A stretch of DNA of 64,000 nucleotides from Algorimicrobium echini (GCF_900115185.1 NZ_FOVN01000004.1:226188-290187); one strand, 5' to 3'; numbered from the stretch's first letter, positions 9,192 through 18,156 are shown. The notes: generated from the sequence alone by a model not told the origin. Made by a program: numbers and translations.

Positions 9192-9817
9192 TGCGGTTAC
9201 AAACTCCTTTTGAAGAACGCCTTAATAGTTTAACACATGCCCTAGGAGTATTAATAGGGATTGTAGCTTTAGTACTATTAATGGTTTATAATTCTAATAA
9301 AACCGATTGGAGTTTGTTTAGTGTTGTTGCTTATGGAGTCACTATTATTTTATTATTTACCGCTTCAACCTTATACCATTTTGTAGAATCAGACAAACCC
9401 AAACATTATTTACGGATTCTAGACCATATTAGTATTTATTTCTTAATAGCAGGCACATATACTCCTGTCTCCTTAATTACGTTAGAAGCCAGTAAAGGCT
9501 GGTATTTGTTTTGGATTGTTTGGGGAATTACGGCTCTAGGGCTTGTTTTGAAGATTTTTTTTACGGGGAAATTTGAATTCTTTTCAGTGGTACTTTACCT
9601 TATCATGGGATGGCTCGTAGTGTTTGATTTTTCATATTTGGCTGAAAGTTTAGGGCCAAATGGACTCTTTTGGTTATTTGCAGGAGGCTTTGCCTACACA
9701 GCTGGTATTTTGTTTTATGCCATAGATAAAATAAAATTTAACCACGTTATTTGGCACCTTTTTGTTTTAGCTGGTGCTATTTGCCACTTTATTATGGTGT
9801 TTTTTTACGTTATTTAA
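9191..9817 (+). CDS. Hemolysin III/PAQR-family membrane protein
   Basis: A 208-residue membrane protein with seven predicted helices and the family's polar signature: HALGVL in helix 1, STLYHF in helix 3, LDHISIYFLIAGTYTP in helix 4 and HLFVLAGAICHF in helix 7. The conserved histidine, aspartate and serine residues form a probable zinc site, as in adiponectin receptors (PAQR). Bacterial members have been called hemolysin III or YqfA; a lipid-hydrolase-like role in membrane homeostasis is proposed, and hemolysis is not a safe inference. It overlaps the DUF4294 gene by one base and converges on marC with a 6-base gap. Confidence 0.9.
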   Translation: MRLQTPFEERLNSLTHALGVLIGIVALVLLMVYNSNKTDWSLFSVVAYGVTIILLFTASTLYHFVESDKPKHYLRILDHISIYFLIAGTYTPVSLITLEASKGWYLFWIVWGITALGLVLKIFFTGKFEFFSVVLYLIMGWLVVFDFSYLAESLGPNGLFWLFAGGFAYTAGILFYAIDKIKFNHVIWHLFVLAGAICHFIMVFFYVI

Positions 9818-9823
9818 ATAGCA

Positions 9824-10441
9824 TTAGGACAGATTGAAGGTGATTTTTATACCCTCAATAATCATACTGGTACCAATAATTGCAATTATTAAACCCATTA
9901 TTTTCCCAACCACAGAAATAACATTATAGCCTATTTTTTTTACAATAAAATCGCTTAAACGAAATGTTATAAAAGTCAATAAACACATAAAGGCAAAAAT
10001 TAAAATAACGAGAGCAATTTTAATGAAGTTAGCATCTGAAACAAAGTTCATGGCAGTTACAATAGTTCCTGGTCCTGCTAGAATAGGAATTGCTAATGGT
10101 GAAACGGCAATGTTTTCATCTATGTGAGTGTTTTTTAGATTTTTTATGCTTGATTTTTTTGATTGAAGCATATCAAAACCGACATAAAAAATTAAAATCC
10201 CACCCGTTATTTTAAAGGCAGGAATGGTAATTCCAAATAACTCAAAAATGAATTTTCCAAGAATCACAAAAATGGCAACAATAATAAAAGCAATTAAAAC
10301 GGCTCGTTTATTAATACGTAGTTTAGTTTCGGGATCGGCACCTCCAACGAGTGATAGGAATATCGGTAAATTAGAAATAGGATTCATAATAGCAAAGAAT
10401 CCTGTAAATACCGTAATTGAAAATGTGAGAAGATGATCCAT
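9824..10441 (-). CDS. MarC-family integral membrane protein
   Basis: A 205-residue protein with six hydrophobic segments and the MarC/UPF0056 features: FFAIMNPISNLPIFLSL in the first helix pair and SPLAIPILAGPGTIVTAM in the middle. The family was once linked to multiple antibiotic resistance, but that link has not held; transport of a small metabolite is possible. The gene stands alone between a convergent hemolysin III gene and a 198-base upstream gap that contains a TAnnTTTG-like -7 element. Confidence 0.9.
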   Translation of the reverse strand: MDHLLTFSITVFTGFFAIMNPISNLPIFLSLVGGADPETKLRINKRAVLIAFIIVAIFVILGKFIFELFGITIPAFKITGGILIFYVGFDMLQSKKSSIKNLKNTHIDENIAVSPLAIPILAGPGTIVTAMNFVSDANFIKIALVILIFAFMCLLTFITFRLSDFIVKKIGYNVISVVGKIMGLIIAIIGTSMIIEGIKITFNLS

Positions 10442-10503
10442 TATTAAAAAACGTTTTTTTTTATCTCAATAAATGTATCTTAAGATATAATTTTTTAAGG
10501 CTG

Positions 10504-10511
10504 CAAATGTA
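10504..10511 (-). promoter_or_regulatory. Putative -7 promoter element for marC
   Basis: On the minus strand this reads TACATTTG, a full match to the Bacteroidota -7 consensus TAnnTTTG, about 63 bases before the marC start. I see no good -33 TTG at the expected distance, so the call is tentative. The rest of the 10442-10639 gap is A+T-rich with no other recognisable element. Confidence 0.35.
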
Positions 10512-10639
10512 GGAAATCAATAGGATATTATTAATTGATACCTAGCATTTAATTTCAGTTAATTAAAACTATTAAAAGACTCAATCTTGTTCACTATTAT
10601 AATTTTTAAAACAAGTCGTGCCTTAACTGTTCTAAATTA

Positions 10640-11068
10640 TTAAGGTGTTAATATGTCTTTGTAGTCTTCAAAAAAGGCTTCAAAACGACTCATACTATCA
10701 TTTAAAAACACCATGACTTCTTGCCAGCTGTTCTTATTATGAATGGATACTTTTTGCTCTAAAGGAACATAAATTCGGGAGATTTCTTTACCGTTTTCTA
10801 AATAGTATTCTTCTTCAAAAATAGCATTTGGTAGATAATCTGATTTTAAAATGGTTTTTAGAGCCTCCAACTTTTCCCAAATTGTAATGCGGTTCTCCAA
10901 ATCGTCTTCTAAATCTATGGAAACCATAGCTTGTTTTGTATCAAAATGGAATTTAAAACTCATGCCTTTAATTTTGGTGTCATACAAAATCCATTTCCTA
11001 GGAAAAGATTTCCTAAAACTGGTCCAAAATAATTGACGGAGTTGTCTAGATTCTTCTTTTGAAAACAT
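10640..11068 (-). CDS. DUF4268-family protein
   Basis: A 142-residue soluble protein that resembles the DUF4268 family, which occurs alone or attached to nuclease-like proteins. Aromatic and charged residues are frequent (QLFWTSFRKSFPRKW near the N-terminus, SRFEAFFEDYKDIL at the C-terminus). No catalytic motif stands out and no signal peptide is present. It starts 6 bases after the ZIP transporter stop on the opposite side of the gene order (ZIP is downstream in minus-strand coordinates above it), making methyltransferase, ZIP and DUF4268 a likely three-gene operon. Confidence 0.75.
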   Translation of the reverse strand: MFSKEESRQLRQLFWTSFRKSFPRKWILYDTKIKGMSFKFHFDTKQAMVSIDLEDDLENRITIWEKLEALKTILKSDYLPNAIFEEEYYLENGKEISRIYVPLEQKVSIHNKNSWQEVMVFLNDSMSRFEAFFEDYKDILTP

Positions 11069-11074
11069 AAAAAA

Positions 11075-11749
11075 TTAAATTATGTAAGCCATAGCAATAC
11101 CCAAAACAATGGCTATTAATTTAGTCAGGTTGAATTTATGGCCTTCGCCACTTTCAAATAAAATAGTTGTGGAAATATGTAAAAAGATACCAATAACAAT
11201 AGCATTAATTGCACTAATATTTTGGCTAGCAATATTCATATGATTGGAAATAAAAGTGCCAATAGGTGTCATAGCAGCAAAAATGGTTAAAAACGCTATG
11301 ACTTGAAATTTGGTAGCTTTTGAATGAATTAGAAAACCCGTAATAACCGTAGCAATTGGAATTTTATGAACCAATACACCATACACCATATCATTATGTT
11401 CATGAATAGGAAAGCCCTCTAAAAAACTATGTATACACAAGCTTAAAAACAGTGCCCAAGGAAAATGTTTACCATGATTATGAACATGTACGTGGCCATG
11501 TTCAGCACCTTTTGAGAAGAACTCTAAAATTATTTGAATTAGAATTCCGAACATAATAAATAGTCCGGTTTGCTTTGCATCTAAATGGTGGTATACTTCT
11601 GGTAGTAACTCAAAAAGGGTTAAGGCTAATAAAAAAGCACCACTAAAAGCTAACAGTAACTTAAAGTTGAAGTGCGCTTTTTTACGTGTTAAAACAACTA
11701 ATGAAGCACCAATAATAACAGCAAATATGGGTAGTAAGTACGGCAACAT
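11075..11749 (-). CDS. ZIP-family divalent metal transporter
   Basis: A 224-residue ZIP permease with about eight membrane helices. HSFLEGFPI (about 107-115) and HKIPIATVITGFLIHS carry the metal-binding residues of helices 4 and 5. A histidine-rich cytoplasmic loop (H84, H86, H88, H90, H92, H95) between helices 3 and 4 is typical of ZIP proteins and probably senses or hands over zinc. Likely substrates are Zn2+, Fe2+ or Mn2+. Its start codon overlaps the stop of the methyltransferase gene by one base, indicating translational coupling. Confidence 0.9.
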   Translation of the reverse strand: MLPYLLPIFAVIIGASLVVLTRKKAHFNFKLLLAFSGAFLLALTLFELLPEVYHHLDAKQTGLFIMFGILIQIILEFFSKGAEHGHVHVHNHGKHFPWALFLSLCIHSFLEGFPIHEHNDMVYGVLVHKIPIATVITGFLIHSKATKFQVIAFLTIFAAMTPIGTFISNHMNIASQNISAINAIVIGIFLHISTTILFESGEGHKFNLTKLIAIVLGIAMAYII

Positions 11750-12477
11750 TATTTAAAAATCATGATTAAACGTTCAGATGTGTTTTTGTTAAATTTATGT
11801 AATTTATAATCGCCAAAAATATCTAATAAATAAACACCTGCCTGATCAAATAGCGCTTGAAAATCCTCTAAAGTAAAAGCGCGTACCCGTTCTTGGAATT
11901 GATACGTGTTACCAGCATCATCAAACTGAATATCTTTAATAATGTAACCATCTTTAAAGAAACGTTTTATTTGAAAGTCAATATTTTCAACGGTTTTAGT
12001 TTCTTCTGGAACTAAATTATCAATAACATAGTTACTATTCATAAAATCAATTACACCAAATCCAGTTTCATTTAAATCTGCTTGAATGGCTTGAATGGTC
12101 TTTAAGTTATCATCTTCATTTTCAAAATAACCAAAACTAGTAAACAAATTAAAAACAGCATCAAACTGTTTATTAAAAGGTTTACACATATCATGAACTT
12201 GAAAATGGAGTGTTTCGTTTTCAAATTGCTTGGCATGAGCAATGCTGTTTTCGGATAAATCTGCACCAATAACCTTATAACCCAACGAATTTAAATAAAT
12301 AGCATGACGGCCTTTGCCACAAGCTAAATCTAAAATTTCACCGTGCTCAGGCAGGTTTAAATAATTGGTTAAAATATCCATAAATAGTTGGGCTTCGCTA
12401 TTATCTCTATCTTTATAAAGTATATGATAATATGGTGTGTCAAACCATGAAGCAAACCATTGCGATGTGTTTTCCAT
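11749..12477 (-). CDS. Class I SAM-dependent methyltransferase
   Basis: A 242-residue Rossmann-fold methyltransferase. The SAM-binding motif I is clear as ILDLACGKGRHAIYL, followed by an acidic residue at the end of the second strand (VIGADLS). The target is unknown. The frame continues upstream to a TTG at 12531, but the ATG at 12477 (MENTSQWFASWFD) is the natural start, as homologues begin close to the WFxxWFD segment. It is the first gene of the likely operon with the ZIP transporter and DUF4268 protein, and is divergent from the THUMP-domain methyltransferase with a 130-base gap. Confidence 0.87.
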   Translation of the reverse strand: MENTSQWFASWFDTPYYHILYKDRDNSEAQLFMDILTNYLNLPEHGEILDLACGKGRHAIYLNSLGYKVIGADLSENSIAHAKQFENETLHFQVHDMCKPFNKQFDAVFNLFTSFGYFENEDDNLKTIQAIQADLNETGFGVIDFMNSNYVIDNLVPEETKTVENIDFQIKRFFKDGYIIKDIQFDDAGNTYQFQERVRAFTLEDFQALFDQAGVYLLDIFGDYKLHKFNKNTSERLIMIFK

Positions 12478-12557
12478 AAAAGTTTTCCCTTGGTTAGGGT
12501 TTAATCTTGTAATAATTAATCTGCTACCCAAAAATTGTCATTGTTAAGCAAAGTCTG

Positions 12558-12587
12558 TTGTCTTGCCACAAAAATACTGTATTTTTG
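12558..12587 (+). promoter_or_regulatory. Promoter of the THUMP-domain methyltransferase gene
   Basis: TTG at 12558-12560, a 19-base spacer and TATTTTTG at 12580-12587 match the Bacteroidota primary sigma-factor consensus. Transcription should begin near 12593-12595, giving a leader of only about 5-15 bases, depending on whether translation starts at 12599 or 12608. Confidence 0.7.
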
Positions 12588-12607
12588 TAATCTATTTAAT
12601 GTCTGCG

Positions 12608-13771
12608 ATGGAGAATAATTTTAAAATGGTTGCCAAAACCTTATTTGGCTTTGAAGATTTATTAGAAAAAGAACTCATTCAATTAGGTGCTATAGATATT
12701 CAGAAAGGCACAAGAATGGTTGGTTTTACTGGCGATAAAGGGTTTATGTACAAGGCAAATTTAGGTTTGCGTACTGCTATTAAAATTTTAAAACCAATTA
12801 ATAGTTTTCGTATCAAGAACGAACAAGATTTGTACGATCAAGTGTATAAAATGGATTGGAGTCAGTATATGAAATCTAGTGGAACATTAGCCATTAGTTC
12901 AACGGTTCATTCAGAACAGTTTACACATTCGCAATACATTTCACTTAAAACTAAAGATGCTATTGTTGATAAATTTAGAGATACTACTAATGAGCGTCCA
13001 AATATAGATTTACGGTTTCCTGATTTAAAAGTGAATGTCCATATTGATAGAAACCAATGTACTATTTCATTGGATTCGTCTGGTGAATCTTTACATAAGC
13101 GTGGTTATAAAACGGCTACCAATATTGCACCTATAAGTGAAGTTTTGGCAGCAGGTCTTGTTATGTTATCGGGTTGGGATGGTCAGTCAGATTTTATGGA
13201 TCCAATGTGTGGTAGTGGAACGATATTGGCGGAAGCTGCCATGATAGCTTGTAATATACCACCAAATTTAATGCGAAAAGAATTTGCTTTTGAGCGTTGG
13301 AATGACTGGGATGTTGAATTATTTGAAAAAATTGAAGAATCTCTTTTGAAAAAAACACGAGACTTTCATCATAAAATAATAGGATATGATAAATCGCCTA
13401 GTGCAGTAGCTAAAGCAAAAGATAATCTGAAAAATGCACATTTAGATGAATTTGTTAGCATTCAGCATGAAGATTTCTTTAAGACTCAAAAAGCTGGTGA
13501 TGCTAAATTGCATATGGTTTTTAATCCACCTTATGGAGAACGCCTAGATATTGATATGGAAAAATTTTATGCAGCTATTGGTGATACGCTAAAACAAAAT
13601 TATCCAGGAACTGATGCTTGGTTTATAACATCTAATCTGGATGCCATAAAGCATGTTGGATTACGTCCATCGCGAAAAATACATGTAATGAATGCAAAAT
13701 TAGAATCGCGTTTGGTAAAATATGTTATGTACGAAGGCAGTAAAAAAGCAAAGTATCAGGATAGAGATTAG
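12608..13771 (+). CDS. THUMP-domain class I rRNA methyltransferase (RlmL/RlmK N-terminal-like family)
   Basis: A 387-residue RNA methyltransferase with an N-terminal THUMP RNA-binding domain (about residues 1-150), a SAM-binding motif DPMCGSGTILAEA and the N6/N2-nucleobase catalytic motif NPPYGERL. This matches the YpsC/RlmL-type family that makes m2G in 23S rRNA, close to position 2445 in E. coli numbering; the exact target here is inferred by family. ATG 12608 (MENNFKMVAKTLFGFE) is preferred; 12599 is also possible, and the upstream TTG at 12563 lies within the promoter region and is unlikely. It converges on the DUF6048 gene with a 191-base gap. Confidence 0.9.
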   Translation: MENNFKMVAKTLFGFEDLLEKELIQLGAIDIQKGTRMVGFTGDKGFMYKANLGLRTAIKILKPINSFRIKNEQDLYDQVYKMDWSQYMKSSGTLAISSTVHSEQFTHSQYISLKTKDAIVDKFRDTTNERPNIDLRFPDLKVNVHIDRNQCTISLDSSGESLHKRGYKTATNIAPISEVLAAGLVMLSGWDGQSDFMDPMCGSGTILAEAAMIACNIPPNLMRKEFAFERWNDWDVELFEKIEESLLKKTRDFHHKIIGYDKSPSAVAKAKDNLKNAHLDEFVSIQHEDFFKTQKAGDAKLHMVFNPPYGERLDIDMEKFYAAIGDTLKQNYPGTDAWFITSNLDAIKHVGLRPSRKIHVMNAKLESRLVKYVMYEGSKKAKYQDRD

Positions 13772-13962
13772 TTAGGGTGCATTTTAGTTTTGTTATTTTC
13801 TAACTTTTATACTTATATACTCTTAATTTTCGCAAAGGAGTAATGGAAGTAAGGTGGAGTGAGCCAAAGTAGCCTTCTAGATTAATGATTAATAATCATA
13901 GAAATTATGTTATTATGTTTTGGAATTTAGTACCTAATTTAGAAAGTTATCTATACTAAACA

Positions 13963-14700
13963 CTATTTAGCTTTCTTAAAAATGGGAATTAAATAAGAAA
14001 TATTATAACCATATCCAAAACCAAAACTCCCACTATCATAGGTTTTATTGTAACCAGGTATATAAAGATTTTCAAAATTATCAGGTTCACTTTGTGTAAT
14101 GATGTATTTAAATTGCACGTTTACACCTAAAAACAAATTAGTAAGTACTTCTACTTTTAAACCAGTAATAAATTCTGCCCAGACTGCGTTTAAGCCACTA
14201 TAATCAATACTTTCTGTTGACGTAAATTGTGGAGCCCAATACTGATTTTGGGAATAGACACCATAGCCATTAAGTTCTTGACTAAAATTGCTAGCTGCAA
14301 CCCGAAAACCACCATATAATAAATTGTTCATTCCGTACCAATTTTGATAGGCGTTATAATCTGCTCCCAGTTTTATGTAGGTCCCAGAGGATGTAACAGC
14401 TATATAATCGGTAGTCGTTTTTTTTTCTTCAATACCAAATTCAGCAGCTAAATACCATTTTTTTGTAAATCGGAAATCACCATTTATCTCAAAGCCTTTA
14501 TAATCATCATCAACAAAAGAGCGGATTAATTTACTAGCATCTCCACCTACACGTAGACCATATTTTTCTTTTTGCTTAATGCTATCCTTTAATTTATTAT
14601 TTAACGGAATGCTATCGTTTTGTGCAAATGAAACTGAACAAAAAAGCATACCAACTAAACAGGACTTAATGATAGAGATTATAGTTTGTTGCATTTTCAT
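13963..14700 (-). CDS. DUF6048-family outer-membrane-like protein
   Basis: A 245-residue protein with a signal peptide (cleavage probably after VSFAQ near residue 27). The remainder alternates short amphipathic strands and ends in a hydrophobic segment, suggesting an outer-membrane beta-barrel. It matches the family placed in flavobacteria next to a DUF6452 lipoprotein and rlmD, which is the arrangement here. Its start lies 35 bases inside the DUF6452 gene. Function unknown. The second ATG (14694) is an alternative start. Confidence 0.75.
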   Translation of the reverse strand: MKMQQTIISIIKSCLVGMLFCSVSFAQNDSIPLNNKLKDSIKQKEKYGLRVGGDASKLIRSFVDDDYKGFEINGDFRFTKKWYLAAEFGIEEKKTTTDYIAVTSSGTYIKLGADYNAYQNWYGMNNLLYGGFRVAASNFSQELNGYGVYSQNQYWAPQFTSTESIDYSGLNAVWAEFITGLKVEVLTNLFLGVNVQFKYIITQSEPDNFENLYIPGYNKTYDSGSFGFGYGYNISYLIPIFKKAK

Positions 14701-15208
14701 TTTCTATTGTTTGATTATCATCTACTGATTGAATAATTTTTATCCATTTATCGCCATCATCTTCAACTGTCATGGAAATATTTTTAAAAACCGTTTTAAA
14801 ACCACAAGCTCTAGATACGTAAACTTCTTCTGTTACATAAGATATGGTTATAATATCTTCATTTCCCGTTATAAAATCGTCATCTGGATTATCTGGTGTT
14901 TGGTTATTATTTAATCTATAATTTTTATAAATACTATACTGCGTGCTATTTTCAGTGGTTTTTAGTGGTAAAAGAATTATTTGCTTACTTGTTGAACCGT
15001 CTAAATCTGGTAATGTTTCATCATTTCCAATACCTTGTACACGGCATCTAGCAACATTTCTAGGATTTTGTTGTTCTGGGTTCTCAATGCTGTAAAAAGC
15101 AATAGTTAAACGCGGTGTGGTAACTGTATCTAGCGTACAAATATCATCGCGCTCGCAGCTAAATGCCAGGCAACCAATTAGAATTAATAAGGCAACTAAT
15201 TTTTTCAT
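14666..15208 (-). CDS. DUF6452-family lipoprotein
   Basis: A 180-residue predicted lipoprotein: MKKLVALLILIGCLAFSC has a lipobox with cysteine at about residue 18, followed by acidic residues. The body is beta-rich with several cysteines, including a CGFKTVF segment near residue 135. It lies between rlmD (6 bases upstream) and the DUF6048 gene, which it overlaps by 35 bases. This conserved trio suggests that the two envelope proteins work together, though nothing ties them to rRNA methylation. Function unknown. Confidence 0.75.
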   Translation of the reverse strand: MKKLVALLILIGCLAFSCERDDICTLDTVTTPRLTIAFYSIENPEQQNPRNVARCRVQGIGNDETLPDLDGSTSKQIILLPLKTTENSTQYSIYKNYRLNNNQTPDNPDDDFITGNEDIITISYVTEEVYVSRACGFKTVFKNISMTVEDDGDKWIKIIQSVDDNQTIENENATNYNLYH

Positions 15209-15214
15209 AGGTAT

Positions 15215-16624
15215 TTATCTTCTTTCTAAAAGTACAACATTTTCTACGTGGTGCGTTTGCGGAAACATATCTACAGCTTGTGTACGTGTTACTTTATATT
15301 GCGCATCCATAAGTTGCAAATCACGGGCTTGAGTTGCACTGTTGCAACTTACATAAACTATTTTCTTTGGCGCAATATTTAGTATTTGATTAACGACATC
15401 CTTATGCATGCCATCACGCGGTGGATCGGTAATTATAACATCTGGTTGCCCATGCGTTTTAATAAAATCCTGGTTAAACACATTTTTCATATCACCTACA
15501 TAAAAGTCAACGTTGTTAATACCATTTAATTGTGCATTAGCTTTGGCAGCTAAAATAGCATCGGGAACGGCTTCTACACCTACTACTTTTTGTGCTTTTT
15601 TGGCTACAAACTGTGCTATGGTACCTGTTCCGGTATATAAATCATAAACTAATTCGGTTCCTGTTAGTCCTGCAAAATCTCTTGTTATTTTGTATAATTC
15701 GTAGGCTTGCTCGGAATTGGTTTGGTAGAATGATTTGGCATTGATTTTAAATTGTAGAACTTCCATTTCTTCAAAAATATGATCATCACCTTTATAGCAA
15801 ATAACATCCTGATCGTAAATAGTATCGTTTGCTTTTTCATTAACCACATATTGAAGCGAAGTTATTTCTGGAAAGGTTTCAGCTAAATAATCTAATAATA
15901 ATTCGCGTTTAGCCTTATCTTCTTTAAAAAACTGAATCATTACCATAATATCTCCAGTGGATGATGTTCTAATCATCATAGTTCGTAATAAACCCTGTTG
16001 ATTTCTGGTATTGAAGAATTCTAAATCATTCGCAATTGCAAATTCTTTTACCGCATTTCTTATTGCATTAGAGGGATCTGCTTGTAGATGACATTTTTTA
16101 ATATCTAAAATTTTATCCCACATGCCTGGAATGTGAAAACCTAATGCATTTCTGTCGCCTAAATCTCTATCTGATTGAATTTCTTCTAATGTTAACCAAC
16201 GGCTATCGCTAAAAGAAAACTCCATTTTGTTTCTATAAAAATAGGGGTCTTTGCAGCCTAAAATGGGTGTTACTTCAGGTAACTCTATGTGTCCAATGCG
16301 TGTTAAATTATTGGTAACTTCTTTTTGTTTGTAGTATAATTGGTGCTCATAGCCCATATTTTGCCACTTACAACCACCGCAAACACCAAAATGTTGACAA
16401 GCAGGTTCGGTTCGCTTCGACGATAATTTATGGAAAACGGTTGCTTTTCCTTCGTAGTACGCTTTACGCTTTTTAAAAGTCTGAACATCAACTACATCAC
16501 CAGGAACAGCATTAGGCATAAATATCACTTTACCATCTGCAGCTTTTCCAATTACTTTTCCTTTTGCACCAGCATCAACAACTTCGACATTGGTAAAAAT
16601 TTGTTTTTTGTTTTTTCTTGCCAT
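15215..16624 (-). CDS. rlmD: 23S rRNA (uracil-C5)-methyltransferase RlmD
   Basis: A 469-residue enzyme that makes m5U in 23S rRNA (position 1939 in E. coli). It has an N-terminal TRAM domain, four iron-sulfur cysteines (C76, C82, C85, C178; the C-x5-C-x2-C pattern is exact), a SAM-binding region YDLYTGTGTIAQF, an ITDPPRDG motif and the catalytic cysteine in VYVSCNSATQARD. Some family members methylate U747 or tRNA U54 instead, so the target is inferred. It is first in the operon with the DUF6452 and DUF6048 genes. A promoter -7 element ends only four bases before the ATG, implying a nearly leaderless mRNA. Confidence 0.9.
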   Translation of the reverse strand: MARKNKKQIFTNVEVVDAGAKGKVIGKAADGKVIFMPNAVPGDVVDVQTFKKRKAYYEGKATVFHKLSSKRTEPACQHFGVCGGCKWQNMGYEHQLYYKQKEVTNNLTRIGHIELPEVTPILGCKDPYFYRNKMEFSFSDSRWLTLEEIQSDRDLGDRNALGFHIPGMWDKILDIKKCHLQADPSNAIRNAVKEFAIANDLEFFNTRNQQGLLRTMMIRTSSTGDIMVMIQFFKEDKAKRELLLDYLAETFPEITSLQYVVNEKANDTIYDQDVICYKGDDHIFEEMEVLQFKINAKSFYQTNSEQAYELYKITRDFAGLTGTELVYDLYTGTGTIAQFVAKKAQKVVGVEAVPDAILAAKANAQLNGINNVDFYVGDMKNVFNQDFIKTHGQPDVIITDPPRDGMHKDVVNQILNIAPKKIVYVSCNSATQARDLQLMDAQYKVTRTQAVDMFPQTHHVENVVLLERR

Positions 16625-16628
16625 GCTG

Positions 16629-16636
16629 CAAAAGTA
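16629..16636 (-). promoter_or_regulatory. Putative -7 promoter element giving a leaderless rlmD mRNA
   Basis: On the minus strand TACTTTTG matches TAnnTTTG exactly. The rlmD ATG begins four bases after its last G, about where transcription would start. TTG sequences lie 16 and 23 bases upstream, neither at the ideal 19-21. It is supported by the consensus match only. Confidence 0.5.
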
Positions 16637-16743
16637 CTTTCTTTTTTCGTAGCAAAAAACAAGTGATAAATATTTTAAGAAACAGCAGATATTTAGTAAT
16701 TTGCCAGTCCTAGGGATGATTTCTCTCCCACGCTGAATTTTCG

Positions 16744-16759
16744 TCCCGATTACTCGGGA
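16744..16759. repeat. Short GC-rich inverted repeat in the rlmD-rocD intergenic region
   Basis: TCCCGA (16744-16749) and TCGGGA (16754-16759) form a perfect 6-bp stem with a 4-base loop, in a G+C-rich patch within an A+T-rich 197-base gap. I recall similar CCCGA...TCGGG palindromes dispersed between genes in flavobacterial genomes, so it may be a small repetitive element. Further copies are not evident in this window. Confidence 0.4.
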
Positions 16760-16821
16760 TTTCGGAAGGATAAAGGTACAGTAGGAATGGTTATTTTATT
16801 CAACAACTTAAATTTATTAAA

Positions 16822-18102
16822 ATGGCTATTTTAGACCAATTAACATCGCAGCAAGCGATAGATTTAGAAGACAAGTATGGCGCACATAATTACCATCCAC
16901 TTCCAGTGGTTTTGGCAAAAGGAGAAGGCGTGCATGTTTGGGATGTAGAAGGGAAACAGTATTATGATTTTCTATCAGCATATTCTGCTGTAAACCAAGG
17001 GCATTGTCACCCAAAAATTGTAAATGCCATGCATAAACAGGCATCTACATTGGCATTAACATCCAGAGCATTTCATAATGATATGTTAGGAAGATATGAG
17101 AAATTTGCTTGCGAATTTTTCGGATTCGACAAATTACTACCCATGAATACAGGAGCGGAAGCTGTAGAAACCGCTTTAAAAATCTGCCGAAAATGGGCTT
17201 ATGAAGTAAAAGGCATTCCTGAAAACGAAGCAGAAATTATTGTTTGTGAAAATAATTTCCACGGAAGAACAACAACTATTATTTCGTTCTCTAATGACCC
17301 AGTAGCGCGTAAAAATTTTGGGCCTTATACCGATGGGTTTATAAAAATTGCCTACGATAATTTAGACGCTTTAGAAAACGCCTTAAAATCTAATCCTAAT
17401 GTTGGAGGTTTTTTAGTAGAACCTATTCAGGGTGAGGCAGGTGTTTATGTTCCTGCTGCAGATTATTTAGCAAAAGCAAAAGCGCTATGCGAAAAATATA
17501 ATGTATTATTCATAGCTGATGAAGTTCAAACAGGAATTGCTAGAACAGGTCGTTTGTTAGCCACTTGTGGAAACTGTAGCTGTGAAGATAAAAATTGTTC
17601 AAAAGAACCAGAAGTAAAACCAGATGTTTTAATATTAGGAAAAGCTTTGTCTGGTGGTGCGTATCCCGTTTCAGCTGTTTTAGCTAATAATGCAGTTATG
17701 AATGTTATCCGTCCAGGTAATCACGGAAGTACGTTTGGTGGTAATCCTGTAGCAGCAGCAGTTGCTATGGCAGCGTTGGAAGTTGTTAGAGATGAAAAAT
17801 TAGCAGAAAATGCCTATAAACTAGGTGAATTATTTCGTAATGAAATGAATAAATTTATTGAAACCAGTAATATTGTAAACTTGGTTCGTGGTAAAGGCTT
17901 ATTAAATGCTATAGTCATTAATGATGATGAAGAAAGTGATACAGCTTGGAATATTTGTCTAGCATTGCGTGATAATGGTTTATTGGCGAAACCAACACAC
18001 GGAAATATTATTCGTTTTGCGCCACCATTAGTAATGACAGAAGAGCAATTATTAGATTGTGTATCTATAATTACTAAAACCTTAAAGGGGTTTGAAAAAT
18101 AA
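16822..18102 (+). CDS. rocD: Ornithine--oxo-acid transaminase
   Basis: A 426-residue class III PLP aminotransferase that converts ornithine and 2-oxoglutarate to glutamate semialdehyde and glutamate, linking arginine breakdown with proline. Visible motifs are NTGAEAVETALK, EPIQGEAGV, IADEVQTGIARTG and the PLP-lysine segment LGKALSGGAYPVSAV with lysine at 274. An insertion just before the lysine segment carries four cysteines in CGNCSCEDKNC (C249, C252, C254, C259), absent from human ornithine aminotransferase as I recall it. It stands alone between divergent rlmD and a bidirectional terminator at 18125-18156. Confidence 0.93.
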   Translation: MAILDQLTSQQAIDLEDKYGAHNYHPLPVVLAKGEGVHVWDVEGKQYYDFLSAYSAVNQGHCHPKIVNAMHKQASTLALTSRAFHNDMLGRYEKFACEFFGFDKLLPMNTGAEAVETALKICRKWAYEVKGIPENEAEIIVCENNFHGRTTTIISFSNDPVARKNFGPYTDGFIKIAYDNLDALENALKSNPNVGGFLVEPIQGEAGVYVPAADYLAKAKALCEKYNVLFIADEVQTGIARTGRLLATCGNCSCEDKNCSKEPEVKPDVLILGKALSGGAYPVSAVLANNAVMNVIRPGNHGSTFGGNPVAAAVAMAALEVVRDEKLAENAYKLGELFRNEMNKFIETSNIVNLVRGKGLLNAIVINDDEESDTAWNICLALRDNGLLAKPTHGNIIRFAPPLVMTEEQLLDCVSIITKTLKGFEK

Positions 18103-18124
18103 GAATTCATAATCTTATATAAAT

Positions 18125-18156
18125 AAAAAAAAGCGACGTGAGTCGCTTTTTTTTTC
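18125..18156. terminator. Bidirectional intrinsic terminator
   Basis: GCGAC (18133-18137), loop GTGA, GTCGC (18142-18146), flanked by a run of A on the left and nine T on the right that extend the stem. It lies between the convergent rocD and the CCC-motif gene and can serve both. Confidence 0.85.
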
